Shown: positions 17,473 through 26,915, numbered from the stretch's first letter. The stretch is DNA of 64,000 nucleotides from Saprospirales bacterium (GCA_016719895.1 JADJYG010000031.1:1-64000), one strand, 5' to 3'. Made by a program: numbers and translations. The notes: generated from the letters alone by a model not told the origin.

Positions 17473-19953
17473 ATGGCCAAGAGTAAACGCGGACAATTAG
17501 GTATACCCTTCGACGACGAGCGCCTCTCGAAACTTTTCGGGATGTTCCTGCTCTTCCTGTCATTCTATTTCCTCATTGCATTTACGTCGTATTTCTTTAC
17601 CTGGGAAAACGACCACGATATCGTTTTCCGGTTTTCCTGGGAAATTTTTCTGGGCGACGTCGAAGTGGACAACTGGCTGGGGCGCCTGGGCGCCTTCCTG
17701 GCCGATAGCATTATCTACTGGGGCTTCGGCGTGGCGTCGTTCGGATTTATTTACCTGCTCTACCAATACGGCCTGGCGCTGGTGCGCCGCGTGCCGCTCA
17801 GCCATATTTCCGAAACGCTGCAGCGCACTGTCATCTGGATGGTCATCGTATCGGTGGTGGGATCGTTCTTCCTGCAAACGCTCGAATTCCCGGTCGGCGG
17901 CGTATTTGGCCAGGCGGTCAGCGAGTGGATCCAAAAATTTCTGGGTATCCCCGGTACCCTGGCCTTGCTCCTGTTTTCCCTGGTGGCCGTATTCGTATGG
18001 AACAACAACCCCGACCTGACCGATTTTTCCTGGCGCAAACTCTGGTACGAAACCCAGCGCGCCTGGCGCGACCTCTTGAGCGGCGAATACGGCCGGCGCC
18101 GGCGCGCCGCCAAACCGCCGCCAGCACAAAAAAAAGACGAACCCGCACCCGAGAACCTGCCGCCCTTCCTGGCCGACCTGGATGGAGCCAGCGCCGGCCT
18201 GTCGGCCGCCGCTGCCGCCGAAGAGGCGCTTACCGGCGGCCAACTATCGTTCGACCTGTCCAAACGCAGCGCCTTGTTTGCCGACGACAAACCGGCGGCT
18301 AAAAAAGGAGAATCCGCCGAAGATACCGAACTGGAAATTACCCCGCCGCCCGATCCGGCGCCGGCCACCCCCGACGACGCCATGGCCTACAAGCCGCCGG
18401 TGGAAGTCATCCAGGAAGACACCCTTAACCTCAGCGAGCCCTACGACCCCACCCTGGAACTCTCCAGCTACGAGTACCCGCACCTGCAACTCCTGCACGA
18501 GTACGACAATACTACCCTCGAAATCGACCGGGACGAACTGGAGCAGAACAAAAACCAGATTCTCCACACCTTGATGAATTTCAAGATCGATATCGAGAAA
18601 ATCAAAGCTACCATCGGCCCGACGGTAACCCTGTACGAAATCGTGCCGGCCCGCGGAATACGCATCTCGAAGATCAAAAACCTGGAAGACGACATCGCCC
18701 TTAACCTCTCGGCCCTGGGCATCCGGATTATTGCACCCATACCCGGCAAAGGCACCATCGGCATCGAGGTGCCCAACAAAAAACGCCAGACCGTAGGAAT
18801 GCGCGACGTGCTGATGGACGAGCGCTTCAAACGCGCCAAAATGGACCTCCCCATCGCCCTGGGGAAAAATATCCAAAACGAGGTTTTTGTAGCCGACCTG
18901 GCCAAAATGCCGCACCTGCTGATCGCCGGCGCCACGGGCCAGGGCAAGTCGGTGGGCATCAACGTCGTGCTGATGTCCTTGCTCTATAAAAAACACCCCT
19001 CGCAGGTCAAACTCATCCTCATCGACCCCAAAAAGGTGGAACTGTTCCCCTATGCCCGCCTGGAGAACCACTTCCTGAGCTTTCTGCCTGACCAGGTGGA
19101 GCCCATCGTGACCGATACGTCCAAGGTAGTCCAAACCCTCAACTCGCTGATCATCGAAATGGAAGCGCGCTACGACCTGCTCAAGCGGGCCGAAGTGCGC
19201 AATATTTCCGAGTACAACGACAAGTTTGTGGCCCGCCGGCTCAACCCCAACAAAGGCCACCGTTTTTTGCCCTACATCGTGCTGGTGATCGATGAATTTG
19301 CCGACCTCATCATGACCGCCGGCAAGGAAGTCGAGCTGCCCATCGGCCGGCTGGCGCAGCTGTCGCGCGCCGTGGGCCTCCACCTGATTATCGCCACTCA
19401 ACGCCCCTCGGTCAACATCATCACCGGCGTTATCAAAGCCAACTTCCCGGCGCGCATCGCTTATAAAGTGGTGTCGAAAGTGGACAGCCGCACCATCCTC
19501 GACGCCGGCGGCGCCGAACAGCTCACCGGCAAGGGCGACATGCTGCTGTCCGTGGGCGGCGACGTGATCCGCCTGCAGTCGGCCTTCGTGGATACGCCCG
19601 AAGTCGAGCGCGTGATCGATTTTATCGCCAACCAGCGCGGCTTCCCCGAGCCGTTTTTCCTGCCCGAATTCCACAGCGAAGACGCTGCCGGCGGCGGCAA
19701 ACAGGTCAGCATTTCCGACCTCGACGACATGCTCGACGACGCCGCGCGCCTCGTCGTGGAAACCCAGCACGGCTCCACCAGTATGATCCAGCGCCGCCTC
19801 AAACTCGGCTACAACCGCGCCGGCCGCATCATGGACCAACTCGAAGGCCTGGGCATCGTCGGGCCTGCCGACGGCTCCAAACCACGGGAAGTGCTGTATT
19901 ACGATGTTATGGAACTGGAACGGTTTCTGACGGAATTGCATGCGCGGAAGTAG
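17473..19953 (+). CDS. ftsK: FtsK/SpoIIIE DNA translocase
   Basis: 826 residues. Four to five N-terminal membrane helices (about 20-180) anchor it at the septum. A proline- and acid-rich linker (about 205-330) is followed by the motor: alpha domain, Walker A GATGQGKS at 486-493, Walker B-like LVIDEFADL near 615, and IATQRPSVNIITG near 645. The C-terminal gamma winged helix (about 755-826: IQRRLKLGYNRAGRIMDQLE) recognises KOPS-type sequences and activates XerCD recombination. It pumps chromosomal DNA during division. The 420-bp upstream gap and promoter show independent transcription. Confidence 0.95.
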   Translation: MAKSKRGQLGIPFDDERLSKLFGMFLLFLSFYFLIAFTSYFFTWENDHDIVFRFSWEIFLGDVEVDNWLGRLGAFLADSIIYWGFGVASFGFIYLLYQYGLALVRRVPLSHISETLQRTVIWMVIVSVVGSFFLQTLEFPVGGVFGQAVSEWIQKFLGIPGTLALLLFSLVAVFVWNNNPDLTDFSWRKLWYETQRAWRDLLSGEYGRRRRAAKPPPAQKKDEPAPENLPPFLADLDGASAGLSAAAAAEEALTGGQLSFDLSKRSALFADDKPAAKKGESAEDTELEITPPPDPAPATPDDAMAYKPPVEVIQEDTLNLSEPYDPTLELSSYEYPHLQLLHEYDNTTLEIDRDELEQNKNQILHTLMNFKIDIEKIKATIGPTVTLYEIVPARGIRISKIKNLEDDIALNLSALGIRIIAPIPGKGTIGIEVPNKKRQTVGMRDVLMDERFKRAKMDLPIALGKNIQNEVFVADLAKMPHLLIAGATGQGKSVGINVVLMSLLYKKHPSQVKLILIDPKKVELFPYARLENHFLSFLPDQVEPIVTDTSKVVQTLNSLIIEMEARYDLLKRAEVRNISEYNDKFVARRLNPNKGHRFLPYIVLVIDEFADLIMTAGKEVELPIGRLAQLSRAVGLHLIIATQRPSVNIITGVIKANFPARIAYKVVSKVDSRTILDAGGAEQLTGKGDMLLSVGGDVIRLQSAFVDTPEVERVIDFIANQRGFPEPFFLPEFHSEDAAGGGKQVSISDLDDMLDDAARLVVETQHGSTSMIQRRLKLGYNRAGRIMDQLEGLGIVGPADGSKPREVLYYDVMELERFLTELHARK

Positions 19954-20010
19954 GGGGGGATACTGAATAGTTTTTTAATCTGAAGCCGCGCACCAACACC
20001 ACCATTCGCT

Positions 20011-21060
20011 ATGCCCTCGCTCACCGACCTCCGCTCCCGCTCCCTGCCCGACCTCGAAGCGCTCTTTGCCGCCTGGGACCAACCGCGCTTCCGGGCCAAA
20101 CAACTCTACGAATGGCTGTGGGCCAAGTCCGTAACCAGCCTCGACGCCATGACCAACTTGCCCAAGGACCTGCGCGAGCGGCTGCACGCCGGATTTACCC
20201 TGCACACCCTGGAGGAAGACACCGTGCAACACAGCGCCGACGGTACCATCAAAACCCGCTGGCTCACCCACGACGGCCATCGCATCGAAAGCGTGCTGAT
20301 CCCCGTGCCCGAAGAAACGCGCTACACCGTATGCGTCAGCACGCAGGTGGGCTGCAGCCTCACCTGCGCCTTTTGCGCCACCGGCCGTATGGGCCGCAAA
20401 CGCAACCTCGAAGCTTATGAAATTTACGACCAGGTAGCCCTCGTCAACCGGCAATGCCAGCAGACTTTCGGCCACACCCTCACCAACGTAGTGTACATGG
20501 GCATGGGCGAGCCGCTCCTCACCTACGCCAACACCATGGAAAGCATCGCCCGGCTCACCGCGCCGCCGCCAATGGGCCTGGGCATGTCGGCCCGCCGGAT
20601 CACGGTGAGCACGGCCGGCATCGCCAAAATGATCCGCAAACTGGCCGACGACGGCTTCCGCAGCAACCTGGCCCTCAGCCTGCACGCCGCCGACGACGCC
20701 AAACGCAACGAGATCATGCCCATCAACGAAAGCAACAACCTCGAAGCGCTCATGGAAGCCCTCGAGTATTTCTACCAGCGCGCCCATGCCCGGATTTCCT
20801 TTGAATACATCGCCTTCGAGCGCTTCAACGACAGCATCGAAGACGCCACCCGCCTCGTGCGCCTTTGCCGCCGCAAATTCCCCGTGCGGGTCAACATCAT
20901 CGAATACAACCCCATCGACGGCGCGCCGTTCGCCAAAACCGGCGAAGACCGGCTCAACGCCTTCGCCGCCTTCCTGGCCAAAAACGGCGTCACGGTGACC
21001 GTGCGCCGCAGCCGGGGCAAGGATATCGACGCAGCGTGCGGCCAACTGGCAAACAAATAA
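20011..21060 (+). CDS. rlmN: 23S rRNA (adenine-2503-C2)- / tRNA-37 methyltransferase RlmN
   Basis: Radical SAM enzyme of 349 residues. The SAM-cluster motif CSLTCAFC (CxxxCxxC) is near residue 114, preceded by CVSTQVGC. YMGMGEPLL and the C-terminal SRGKDIDAACGQL carry the conserved second and first catalytic cysteines of the RlmN methyl-transfer mechanism. It methylates A2503 of 23S rRNA and, in some bacteria, A37 of tRNAs. It follows ftsK by 57 bp and may share its transcript. Confidence 0.95.
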   Translation: MPSLTDLRSRSLPDLEALFAAWDQPRFRAKQLYEWLWAKSVTSLDAMTNLPKDLRERLHAGFTLHTLEEDTVQHSADGTIKTRWLTHDGHRIESVLIPVPEETRYTVCVSTQVGCSLTCAFCATGRMGRKRNLEAYEIYDQVALVNRQCQQTFGHTLTNVVYMGMGEPLLTYANTMESIARLTAPPPMGLGMSARRITVSTAGIAKMIRKLADDGFRSNLALSLHAADDAKRNEIMPINESNNLEALMEALEYFYQRAHARISFEYIAFERFNDSIEDATRLVRLCRRKFPVRVNIIEYNPIDGAPFAKTGEDRLNAFAAFLAKNGVTVTVRRSRGKDIDAACGQLANK

Positions 21061-21084
21061 TTGCCGCCCTAATAACTTTGTTTC

Positions 21085-21290
21085 AACGCAACTGGTTAGC
21101 CTCTTCAACAGGGCGGTTTTGGAAATAATCGCAGATCGTTTGCCGGACATATCCAGCAAACGCAGCCCGGTCGATACCTTCGAAGGGAGTTCAGCCCGCA
21201 GATTAAATACCGGTGCCACCGGGTTGGGAGATACCAAGAATGCCGGACGGCTGGCCAGCTCCCAGGCGCCTGGAGTTGTTCTTTTTTACC
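21085..21290 (-). pseudogene. Remnant of a T9SS C-terminal sorting domain
   Basis: On the minus strand the frame reading back from about 21290 contains LVSPNPVAPVFNLRAELP followed by GLRLLDMSGKR, the layout of a type A T9SS tail (PNP...F.L...LRL.D..G). There is no start codon, no catalytic domain and no proper C-terminal ending, so this is probably the last piece of a lost secreted protein. It lies between rlmN and sufS in an otherwise empty 294-bp gap. Confidence 0.55.
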
Positions 21291-21325
21291 GCGAAGCGGT
21301 CGAGAGATAATTTTCGCGGTAAAAA
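21283..21325. terminator. Bidirectional terminator between rlmN and sufS
   Basis: A perfect 13-bp inverted repeat (tttttaccgcgaa at 21283-21295, ttcgcggtaaaaa at 21313-21325) with T and A runs at the outer ends. It can end the convergent transcripts of rlmN and sufS from either side. Confidence 0.6.
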
Positions 21326-21354
21326 GTGCGCTGTAATTAGCTCTTTTAAATAAA

Positions 21355-22578
21355 TTACGGAACAGCCCGCAAAATCCGAAGCGCCCGCAGCAGCCCTTCC
21401 GCCAGCCGCCGCACATCCGGTTCCGCCGTGTACACCGCAAACGACGCGCGGGCGGTGCCGCCGGGCAGCCCCAGCAGCTCCAGCAGCGGCTGCGCGCAAT
21501 GATGCCCGGCGCGGATGCACAACTGTTGTTCGCCGAGCAGGGTGCTCAAATCATGTGGGTGCACGCCATCCACCGCGAAAGAGAGGATGCCGGTTGTTTC
21601 CGGCGCCCGGCCGATGAGCGTCAGTCCGGGGATGCGGGCGAGCTCGCCTGCCGCATAATCGCGCAAGGCGCGCAAGTGCAGGGCAATATTTTCCCGGCCC
21701 AGGGCGGTTAAAAAATCCAGCGCGGCGCCGAAGGCCGCCACCCCGGCCAGGTTGGGCGTGCCGGCCTCGAATTTTTGCGGCGGCGGCGCAAATTCGGTGT
21801 GCCCGAACGACACCTCGCGGATCATCTCTCCGCCGGTTTGCCAGGGAGGCATCTCGTCCAGCAGGTGTTTTTTGCCGTACAATACCCCCAGGCCCGTCGG
21901 ACCGTACATTTTGTGCGCCGAAAATACCAGGAAGTCAGCATCCAGGTCCTGCACATCAATGGGCATACCGGCAGCGCTCTGCGCGGCATCCACCAAAACC
22001 GCGGCGCCGTGGCGGTGCGCCAGGGCCGCCAGTTCGCGCACGGGGTTGATCGTCCCAAGCACATTGGATGCCTGCGTCAGCGCCACCAGGCGCACCGGGT
22101 GTTCGGTCAGGCAGCGTTCGAACGCAAGATCGTCGAGCGCGCCGCCCGGACTCAGGGGCGCCACCAGGAGGCGGGCTTGCCGGCGGCGGCAGAGCTGCTG
22201 CCAGGGCACCAGGTTGGCGTGGTGCTCCATGGCGCTGACCAGCACGGCATCGCCGGCCTGCAAACGTTCGGGTCCGAAACTGTGCGCGACCAGGTTGATG
22301 GCCGCTGTGGCGCCGCTGGTGAAAATGATTTCGGCAGCATAGCGGGCGTTCAGAAACGCGCGCAGCTGTTCGCGGGTGCGCTCGTAGGCAACCGTTGCGG
22401 CAGCTGCCAGCGGATACACGGCGCGGTGCACGTTGGCATTCTGGTGGGTGTAAAACCGGCGTTCGGCCTCGATGACAGTTTGATGTTTTTGCGTGGTAGC
22501 GGCATTGTCCAGAAATACCAGATCGGGATACCCGTCGAGCAGGGGGAATTCCTTGCGGAGTTGGAGCGCGTCGAACAT
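21355..22578 (-). CDS. sufS: SufS-type cysteine desulfurase
   Basis: 407 residues, class V aminotransferase fold. It releases sulfur from cysteine as a persulfide for Fe-S cluster assembly. The PLP lysine is in FSAHKMYGPTG, the catalytic cysteine in the lobe IRAGHHCAQPL near the C-terminus, and the N-terminal EFPLLDGYPDLVFLDNAATTQK is typical of SufS/CsdA group II. The ATG at 22578 was chosen because homology starts at MFDALQLRKEFP; upstream codons run into sufU. It is 4 bp downstream of sufU, so the pair is an operon. Confidence 0.93.
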   Translation of the reverse strand: MFDALQLRKEFPLLDGYPDLVFLDNAATTQKHQTVIEAERRFYTHQNANVHRAVYPLAAAATVAYERTREQLRAFLNARYAAEIIFTSGATAAINLVAHSFGPERLQAGDAVLVSAMEHHANLVPWQQLCRRRQARLLVAPLSPGGALDDLAFERCLTEHPVRLVALTQASNVLGTINPVRELAALAHRHGAAVLVDAAQSAAGMPIDVQDLDADFLVFSAHKMYGPTGLGVLYGKKHLLDEMPPWQTGGEMIREVSFGHTEFAPPPQKFEAGTPNLAGVAAFGAALDFLTALGRENIALHLRALRDYAAGELARIPGLTLIGRAPETTGILSFAVDGVHPHDLSTLLGEQQLCIRAGHHCAQPLLELLGLPGGTARASFAVYTAEPDVRRLAEGLLRALRILRAVP

Positions 22579-22582
22579 AGGC

Positions 22583-23011
22583 TCAATTTTTCCGGAAAAA
22601 TTGATCGAGCGTTTCCCAGGCCAGCGTCGCGCAGCCGAGCCGCTCCTGGTATTGCCGGACCGGCAAAAAAATGGCAAAATCTGCATCGGGAGCAACTGCC
22701 GCAGCGGAAGTATCGCAAAGCAGCTGCAAAAAAACGGCGAGCAGCAGGCGGATCTCCGCCACTGGCCGGCCCTGAATTTTGCGCATCAGCACCGATGCCG
22801 ATGCTTTCGACACCGCACAGCCGTGCCCGTAAAAACTGGCGCGCACGACGACTCCGTTTTCCACATCCAGGTACAAAACGAATTTGTCGCCGCACAAGGG
22901 GTTGCTTGCTTCGAGGATGACGGTAGCCTCCGGGCGTTTCTCGTAGTGCTCCGGCGCCCGGTTGTATTCCAGCAAAAGCGGGTGGTACAGATCAGAACGG
23001 TTTTCTTCCAT
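22583..23011 (-). CDS. sufU: SufU-type Fe-S assembly / sulfur-transfer protein
   Basis: 142 residues of the IscU/NifU-N fold. The three conserved cysteines are visible: NPLCGD (about residue 40), GHGCAVSKASAS (about 65) and LGCATLAW near the end. SufU proteins accept persulfide sulfur from SufS (often with zinc) and hand it to the SufBCD scaffold. Immediately upstream of sufS on the same strand. No sufB, sufC or sufD gene is in this window. The GRPV...R block between the second and third Cys is typical of the SufU branch. Confidence 0.9.
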   Translation of the reverse strand: MEENRSDLYHPLLLEYNRAPEHYEKRPEATVILEASNPLCGDKFVLYLDVENGVVVRASFYGHGCAVSKASASVLMRKIQGRPVAEIRLLLAVFLQLLCDTSAAAVAPDADFAIFLPVRQYQERLGCATLAWETLDQFFRKN

Positions 23012-23026
23012 GTTTTCTTTTTCAGC

Positions 23027-24052
23027 TCACAAGAACTGGTTTTTCACGGCCACCAGTTGCGCCGCAATGCTGAGGGCAATTTCCCGGGCCGTTTTGGAGC
23101 GGATGGGCAAACCGACCGGAGCATGGATACGGCCGATGTCGGTTTCCGTAAATCCCGCGTGCAGCAGGCGTTCGCGGCGCTGTTCGTTGGAGCGTTTGCT
23201 CGACAACGCACCGATGTAGGCAATGTCGGAGCGCAAAAGCAAATGCAGCGCCTGGTCGTCGATCTTGGGGTCGTGGGCCATCAGCACCGCAAAAGCATAT
23301 TCATCGAGCGCGAACCCCGGCAGCACCTCCGCCGGATATTCCACCAACAGCCGGTCGGGCGGCGTGGGAAAATGTGTTTGCCGGGCAAAGGTTTCGCGCG
23401 GGTCGATCACGATGGTTTCAAACCCCAGGTAGGCCGCCAGCTGCACCAGTTCGGCGGCGGCATGCGCCGCGCCGATGATCAGCAACTGGGGTTTGCGCGC
23501 AAACACCTGGGCAAACCAGCGCTGCCCGCCCACTTCCAGCACCTGGCTCCTGCGCTCGCGGTAGGCGCGCAAGGCCAGCTCGAACAGCTCAGCCTGGCGG
23601 GCAGTAGTACCCGGGGGCGTACGGTCGGGCTCTACCACTATATGCCCGCGGCCGCCATCGGATATATCGGTGAGCAGCACGCAACTGCGGTTTTGCAAAA
23701 GACATTCCTGCAACTGGCGCCATAATACCGGCTCATCGAGGGCAAAAAAGCGCTCCATAAATATTTCGATGGCGCCGCCGCAGGTGAGGCCGACGGCCCA
23801 GGCATCGTTGTCGGCCACGCCGAAGCGCAGCGTTTTGCCGGTGGGGTACTCCGACAGTTTTTTTGCCTCGCGTAAAAGGGCGCCTTCGATACAACCACCC
23901 GACACGGAGCCCAGCATTTCAAGGCCGGCGCCGATAAACATCGTAGAGCCCACCGGGCGCGGAGCGCTGCCCCAGGTTTCAATAACAGTGGCTGCGCAGC
24001 AGGGTTTCTCTTCCGCCAGCCAGCGTTGTAATTCCGGTAATTGGTCGCGCAT
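23027..24052 (-). CDS. XdhC/CoxI-family molybdoenzyme maturation factor
   Basis: 341 residues. The N-terminal XdhC/CoxI domain carries CCAATVIETWGSAPRPVGSTM and GCIEGAL; the C-terminal Rossmann-like XdhC domain carries LLIIGAAHAAAELVQLA and VIDPRETFA. XdhC proteins bind molybdenum cofactor, help its sulfuration and insert it into xanthine-dehydrogenase-type enzymes. It lies 2 bp downstream of the molybdopterin subunit gene, so it is cotranscribed with its client. Start taken at the ATG (24052), not the TTG two codons earlier. Confidence 0.88.
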   Translation of the reverse strand: MRDQLPELQRWLAEEKPCCAATVIETWGSAPRPVGSTMFIGAGLEMLGSVSGGCIEGALLREAKKLSEYPTGKTLRFGVADNDAWAVGLTCGGAIEIFMERFFALDEPVLWRQLQECLLQNRSCVLLTDISDGGRGHIVVEPDRTPPGTTARQAELFELALRAYRERRSQVLEVGGQRWFAQVFARKPQLLIIGAAHAAAELVQLAAYLGFETIVIDPRETFARQTHFPTPPDRLLVEYPAEVLPGFALDEYAFAVLMAHDPKIDDQALHLLLRSDIAYIGALSSKRSNEQRRERLLHAGFTETDIGRIHAPVGLPIRSKTAREIALSIAAQLVAVKNQFL

Positions 24053-24054
24053 GA

Positions 24055-26241
24055 TCAATCCAGGTTCTCCAAATCCACGGGCAGGCGGCGGATGCGTTTG
24101 CCCGTCGCCAAAAAGACGGCATTAAACAAAGCCGGGGTGAAGGGTGGCAAGCCCGGCTCGCCCACGCCGCCGGGGTCTTCGCCGTTCTCCATGATGTACA
24201 CCTCGATGGGCGGTATGTCGCGCAGGGCGGGCAGCCGGTATTGGCTATAATTGCTTTCCTGGGCTTCGCCGCCGGCAAACGTCATAGCCGGAAATGCCGC
24301 CGCCGAAAGGGCCATGATGGCATTGCCTTCGGTTTGGGCGCGCACCGTGTCGGGGTTGACGGTCATGCCGCAATCGATGACGCATATGACCCGGTCGATG
24401 GCAACGCCATTGCCCTTGGGCGACACCGTGATGGCATAGGCCGCCGTGCTGCCAAACGAATGGGCGATAGCGATGCCGATGGCATGTCCCGCAGCCCGGA
24501 TAGCCCGGTAGCCTGATTTTTCGGCCAGTCTATTCAGCAATGCCGTCCAGCGGGGTTCGGCCTGGAGCAGTTCGAGGCGGAAGTCCAGCGGGTCTTTGCC
24601 GGCGGCATGCGCCATTTCATCGATAAAACATTCCTGGCCGAAAGCGTTGGTGGAGGAATATACCGAGCGCCACCACACGATCGGGATGTCGGTAGGCACA
24701 TGCACGTGCGCTTGCCGGCGGTTGGGAATGGCGTAGGGGCTGGTTTGCTGGCCAATGGCTTCGCCCGACCCGCGGTCGGCCTGTGCGCTGATATCCTGGC
24801 CGAACACTTGGGCGCCGATCGCTTCGCCCGCCACTTTGTGTTCCCAGGCGATGAGGTTCCCCCTGGCGTCGAGCGCGCCGCGGAGCGCATTGATCATACC
24901 CGGCCGGTAGGGGCCGTTGTTGAAATCATCCTCGCGGGTCCAGATCAGTTTGACCGGCGCCTGAATTTGTTTGGAAATATGCACGGCTTCCAGTACAAAA
25001 TCGTAGTAGCCTTTCCGGCCGAACGAGCCGCCCATGAAGAGCACGTTTATTTTGACGTTTTCCTGTGGAATGCCGAGGTATTGGGCCACTTCCTCGATCA
25101 CGCCGGTGGAAGACTGGACGGGCGCCCAGATTTCCACCTGGTCGCCCTGCACCCAGGCGGTGGCGGTGACGGGTTCCATGGCGGCATGGCTGGCAAAGGG
25201 CGTTTCGTACACGGCTTCCACCACTTTGGCGGCCGATGCAAAGGCTGTGCGCACCTTGCCCACCTCGTCGGGGTAGGCGTTTCCCGGCTCGTCAGCGGCT
25301 TTTTTGCGCGCAGTTTCGAAATACGTTGCTGTAGCGATCGCATCAAAACCGCCGTTGTCCCACTCGATGTCGAGCGCCAGGCGCCCTTTATGCGCCGCCC
25401 AATAGCTGGTGGCTACCACGGCCACGGCGTCCACGGTTTTGTGCGGCATCTTGCGCTCGGTTTTGAAAACGTGTTTAACGCCGGGCATTGCCGACACGGC
25501 TTCGGCGTTGAAGCGGACGATCTTGCCGTGAATGACCGGGCAGTGTTGCACGCTGGCGTACAATATACCTGGCACCTGTACGTCGATGCCAAAAATAGCG
25601 CTGCCGTTCACCTTGGAGGGCACGTCGGGGCGCGCAATGGGTTTGCCGAGGATCTTAAAATCTTTCGGATCCTTGAGGCGCGGGTTTTCGGGCACCGGCA
25701 ATTGTGCCGCTTCGGCCACGAGGGCTCCGTAGGGCAGCGATTTCCCGGTAGCCGGGTGCAGGACCTTGCCATAAGCGGCCGAGCACTCGCTTGCCGGCAC
25801 GTTCCAGCGCTTGGCGGCGGTCTGGATGAGCATTTCACGCGCTGCGGCGCCCACCTGGCGGAGGGGTATCCAGCTCTGGCGCACCGAGCCGGAGCCGCCC
25901 ACGCTTTGACGGCCGTGGCGTTTGGCCCCGGCTGTCATCCGTATGTCGACGTCGCGGAGCCGCACTTCCAGTTCTTCAGCGATCAGGGCGGGCATCGATT
26001 GCCAAGTACCCTGGCCCATTTCGGGCCTCGGATTAAAAAGGGTGATCTTGTTGTCGGGCGTGATCAGGATATAACTGTTGAGCTCCGTTTCGCCCTCAGC
26101 GCCCGGAAGCCTGCCGGGCTGTTTGCCGGGTGTGGCGGCCACCAGGCGGCCGGCCGGGCTGATGCCGATAGCCAGATAAGCCCCGGCGGCAGCGGTGACT
26201 TTCAAAAAACGGCGGCGCGATGTGCTATGCTTGGAAGACAT
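24055..26241 (-). CDS. Molybdopterin-binding subunit of an IorB-type aldehyde/N-heterocycle oxidoreductase
   Basis: 728 residues. A twin-arginine signal (SRRRFLKVTAAAGAYLA, about residues 8-24) sends the folded cofactor-loaded protein across the inner membrane. Xanthine-oxidase-family motifs include ARPDVPSKVNGSAIFGIDV, GGSFGRKGYYDF and, in the final third, VGEPGLPPFTPALFNA with the Glu expected to act as general base. Subfamily: isoquinoline 1-oxidoreductase beta-like proteins, which pair with a small 2Fe-2S subunit and have no FAD subunit. The true substrate (aldehyde or N-heterocycle) cannot be read. The start at 26241 gives the Tat peptide. Confidence 0.9.
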   Translation of the reverse strand: MSSKHSTSRRRFLKVTAAAGAYLAIGISPAGRLVAATPGKQPGRLPGAEGETELNSYILITPDNKITLFNPRPEMGQGTWQSMPALIAEELEVRLRDVDIRMTAGAKRHGRQSVGGSGSVRQSWIPLRQVGAAAREMLIQTAAKRWNVPASECSAAYGKVLHPATGKSLPYGALVAEAAQLPVPENPRLKDPKDFKILGKPIARPDVPSKVNGSAIFGIDVQVPGILYASVQHCPVIHGKIVRFNAEAVSAMPGVKHVFKTERKMPHKTVDAVAVVATSYWAAHKGRLALDIEWDNGGFDAIATATYFETARKKAADEPGNAYPDEVGKVRTAFASAAKVVEAVYETPFASHAAMEPVTATAWVQGDQVEIWAPVQSSTGVIEEVAQYLGIPQENVKINVLFMGGSFGRKGYYDFVLEAVHISKQIQAPVKLIWTREDDFNNGPYRPGMINALRGALDARGNLIAWEHKVAGEAIGAQVFGQDISAQADRGSGEAIGQQTSPYAIPNRRQAHVHVPTDIPIVWWRSVYSSTNAFGQECFIDEMAHAAGKDPLDFRLELLQAEPRWTALLNRLAEKSGYRAIRAAGHAIGIAIAHSFGSTAAYAITVSPKGNGVAIDRVICVIDCGMTVNPDTVRAQTEGNAIMALSAAAFPAMTFAGGEAQESNYSQYRLPALRDIPPIEVYIMENGEDPGGVGEPGLPPFTPALFNAVFLATGKRIRRLPVDLENLD

Positions 26242-26275
26242 AAGAAATGGCGGTTGATGAGCGAAAGCGGGTTTA

Positions 26276-26434
26276 AGCATGTTGGGGATTTTCTGCTGGA
26301 GCCAAAAACGAGGGCTTTTTGCGTCAGTTTTTGCGTTTTTGAAGGAGCATAGTGGGGACTCTGTGACTGAAAAAAGGCGGAAAATGGCGGAAAAAGAACC
26401 GTTTTGGGCCCAGCGGGAAAATCCCCAACATGCT
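26276..26434. repeat. Inverted-repeat element between iorA-like and iorB-like genes
   Basis: Perfect 18-bp arms, 26276-26293 and 26417-26434, enclose 123 bp without coding potential. The left arm is identical to 348-365. The right arm ends one base after the stop codon of the 2Fe-2S subunit gene, and the left arm is 35 bp before the start of the large subunit, so the element fills the intercistronic gap. It could be a small mobile repeat or an RNA hairpin that shapes the operon message. Confidence 0.7.
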
Positions 26435-26435
26435 T

Positions 26436-26915
26436 TTAGTCGTCAATTCCTTCCTGGGCCAGTACCGCTACGCGGTGTATGGCTTTGCGGATGCGCGGAT
26501 AGGTGCCGCAGCGGCAGAGGTTGGCCGACATGAAATCGTCAATGTCCGCATCGGTAGGGTTGGGGTTGTTGCGCAGCAAGGCCACGGCCGACATGATCTG
26601 CCCGCTCTGGCAATAGCCGCACTGGGGCACCCTTTCCTCGATCCAGGCTTTTTGTACCGGGTGGCTGAGGTCGGGCGAAAGCCCTTCGATCGTGGTGATT
26701 TTTTGCGAACTTTTTACCGTCGAAACTGGCGTGGTGCAGGAGCGCACCGGCTGGTCGTTGATGTGGACCGTGCAGGCTCCGCAGATGGCTATGCCACAGC
26801 CGTATTTTGTGCCGGTGAGGCCGATTTGGTCGCGAATAACCCAAAGAAGGGGAGTGTCCGGATCGGCAACGACCTCGTGTTGCGAGCCGTTTACCGTCAG
26901 CGTGTATTTTGCCAT
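26436..26915 (-). CDS. 2Fe-2S subunit of the IorAB-type molybdenum hydroxylase
   Basis: 159 residues, xanthine-dehydrogenase small-subunit family. The plant-type 2Fe-2S cluster is bound by GCGIAICGACTVHI (about residues 39-52) and the second cluster by QCGYCQSGQIM and LCRCGTYPRI. It relays electrons from the molybdenum centre to the acceptor (a cytochrome or quinone in known IorAB enzymes). First gene of the minus-strand operon iorA-like / iorB-like / xdhC; 195 bp separate it from the large subunit because of the inverted-repeat element. No Tat signal, as it travels with the large subunit. Confidence 0.92.
   Translation of the reverse strand: MAKYTLTVNGSQHEVVADPDTPLLWVIRDQIGLTGTKYGCGIAICGACTVHINDQPVRSCTTPVSTVKSSQKITTIEGLSPDLSHPVQKAWIEERVPQCGYCQSGQIMSAVALLRNNPNPTDADIDDFMSANLCRCGTYPRIRKAIHRVAVLAQEGIDD

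Noticed and set aside
18244..19941. 565-codon open frame antisense to ftsK
   Set aside because: Shadow of the GC-rich third positions of ftsK; no domain and no start context.
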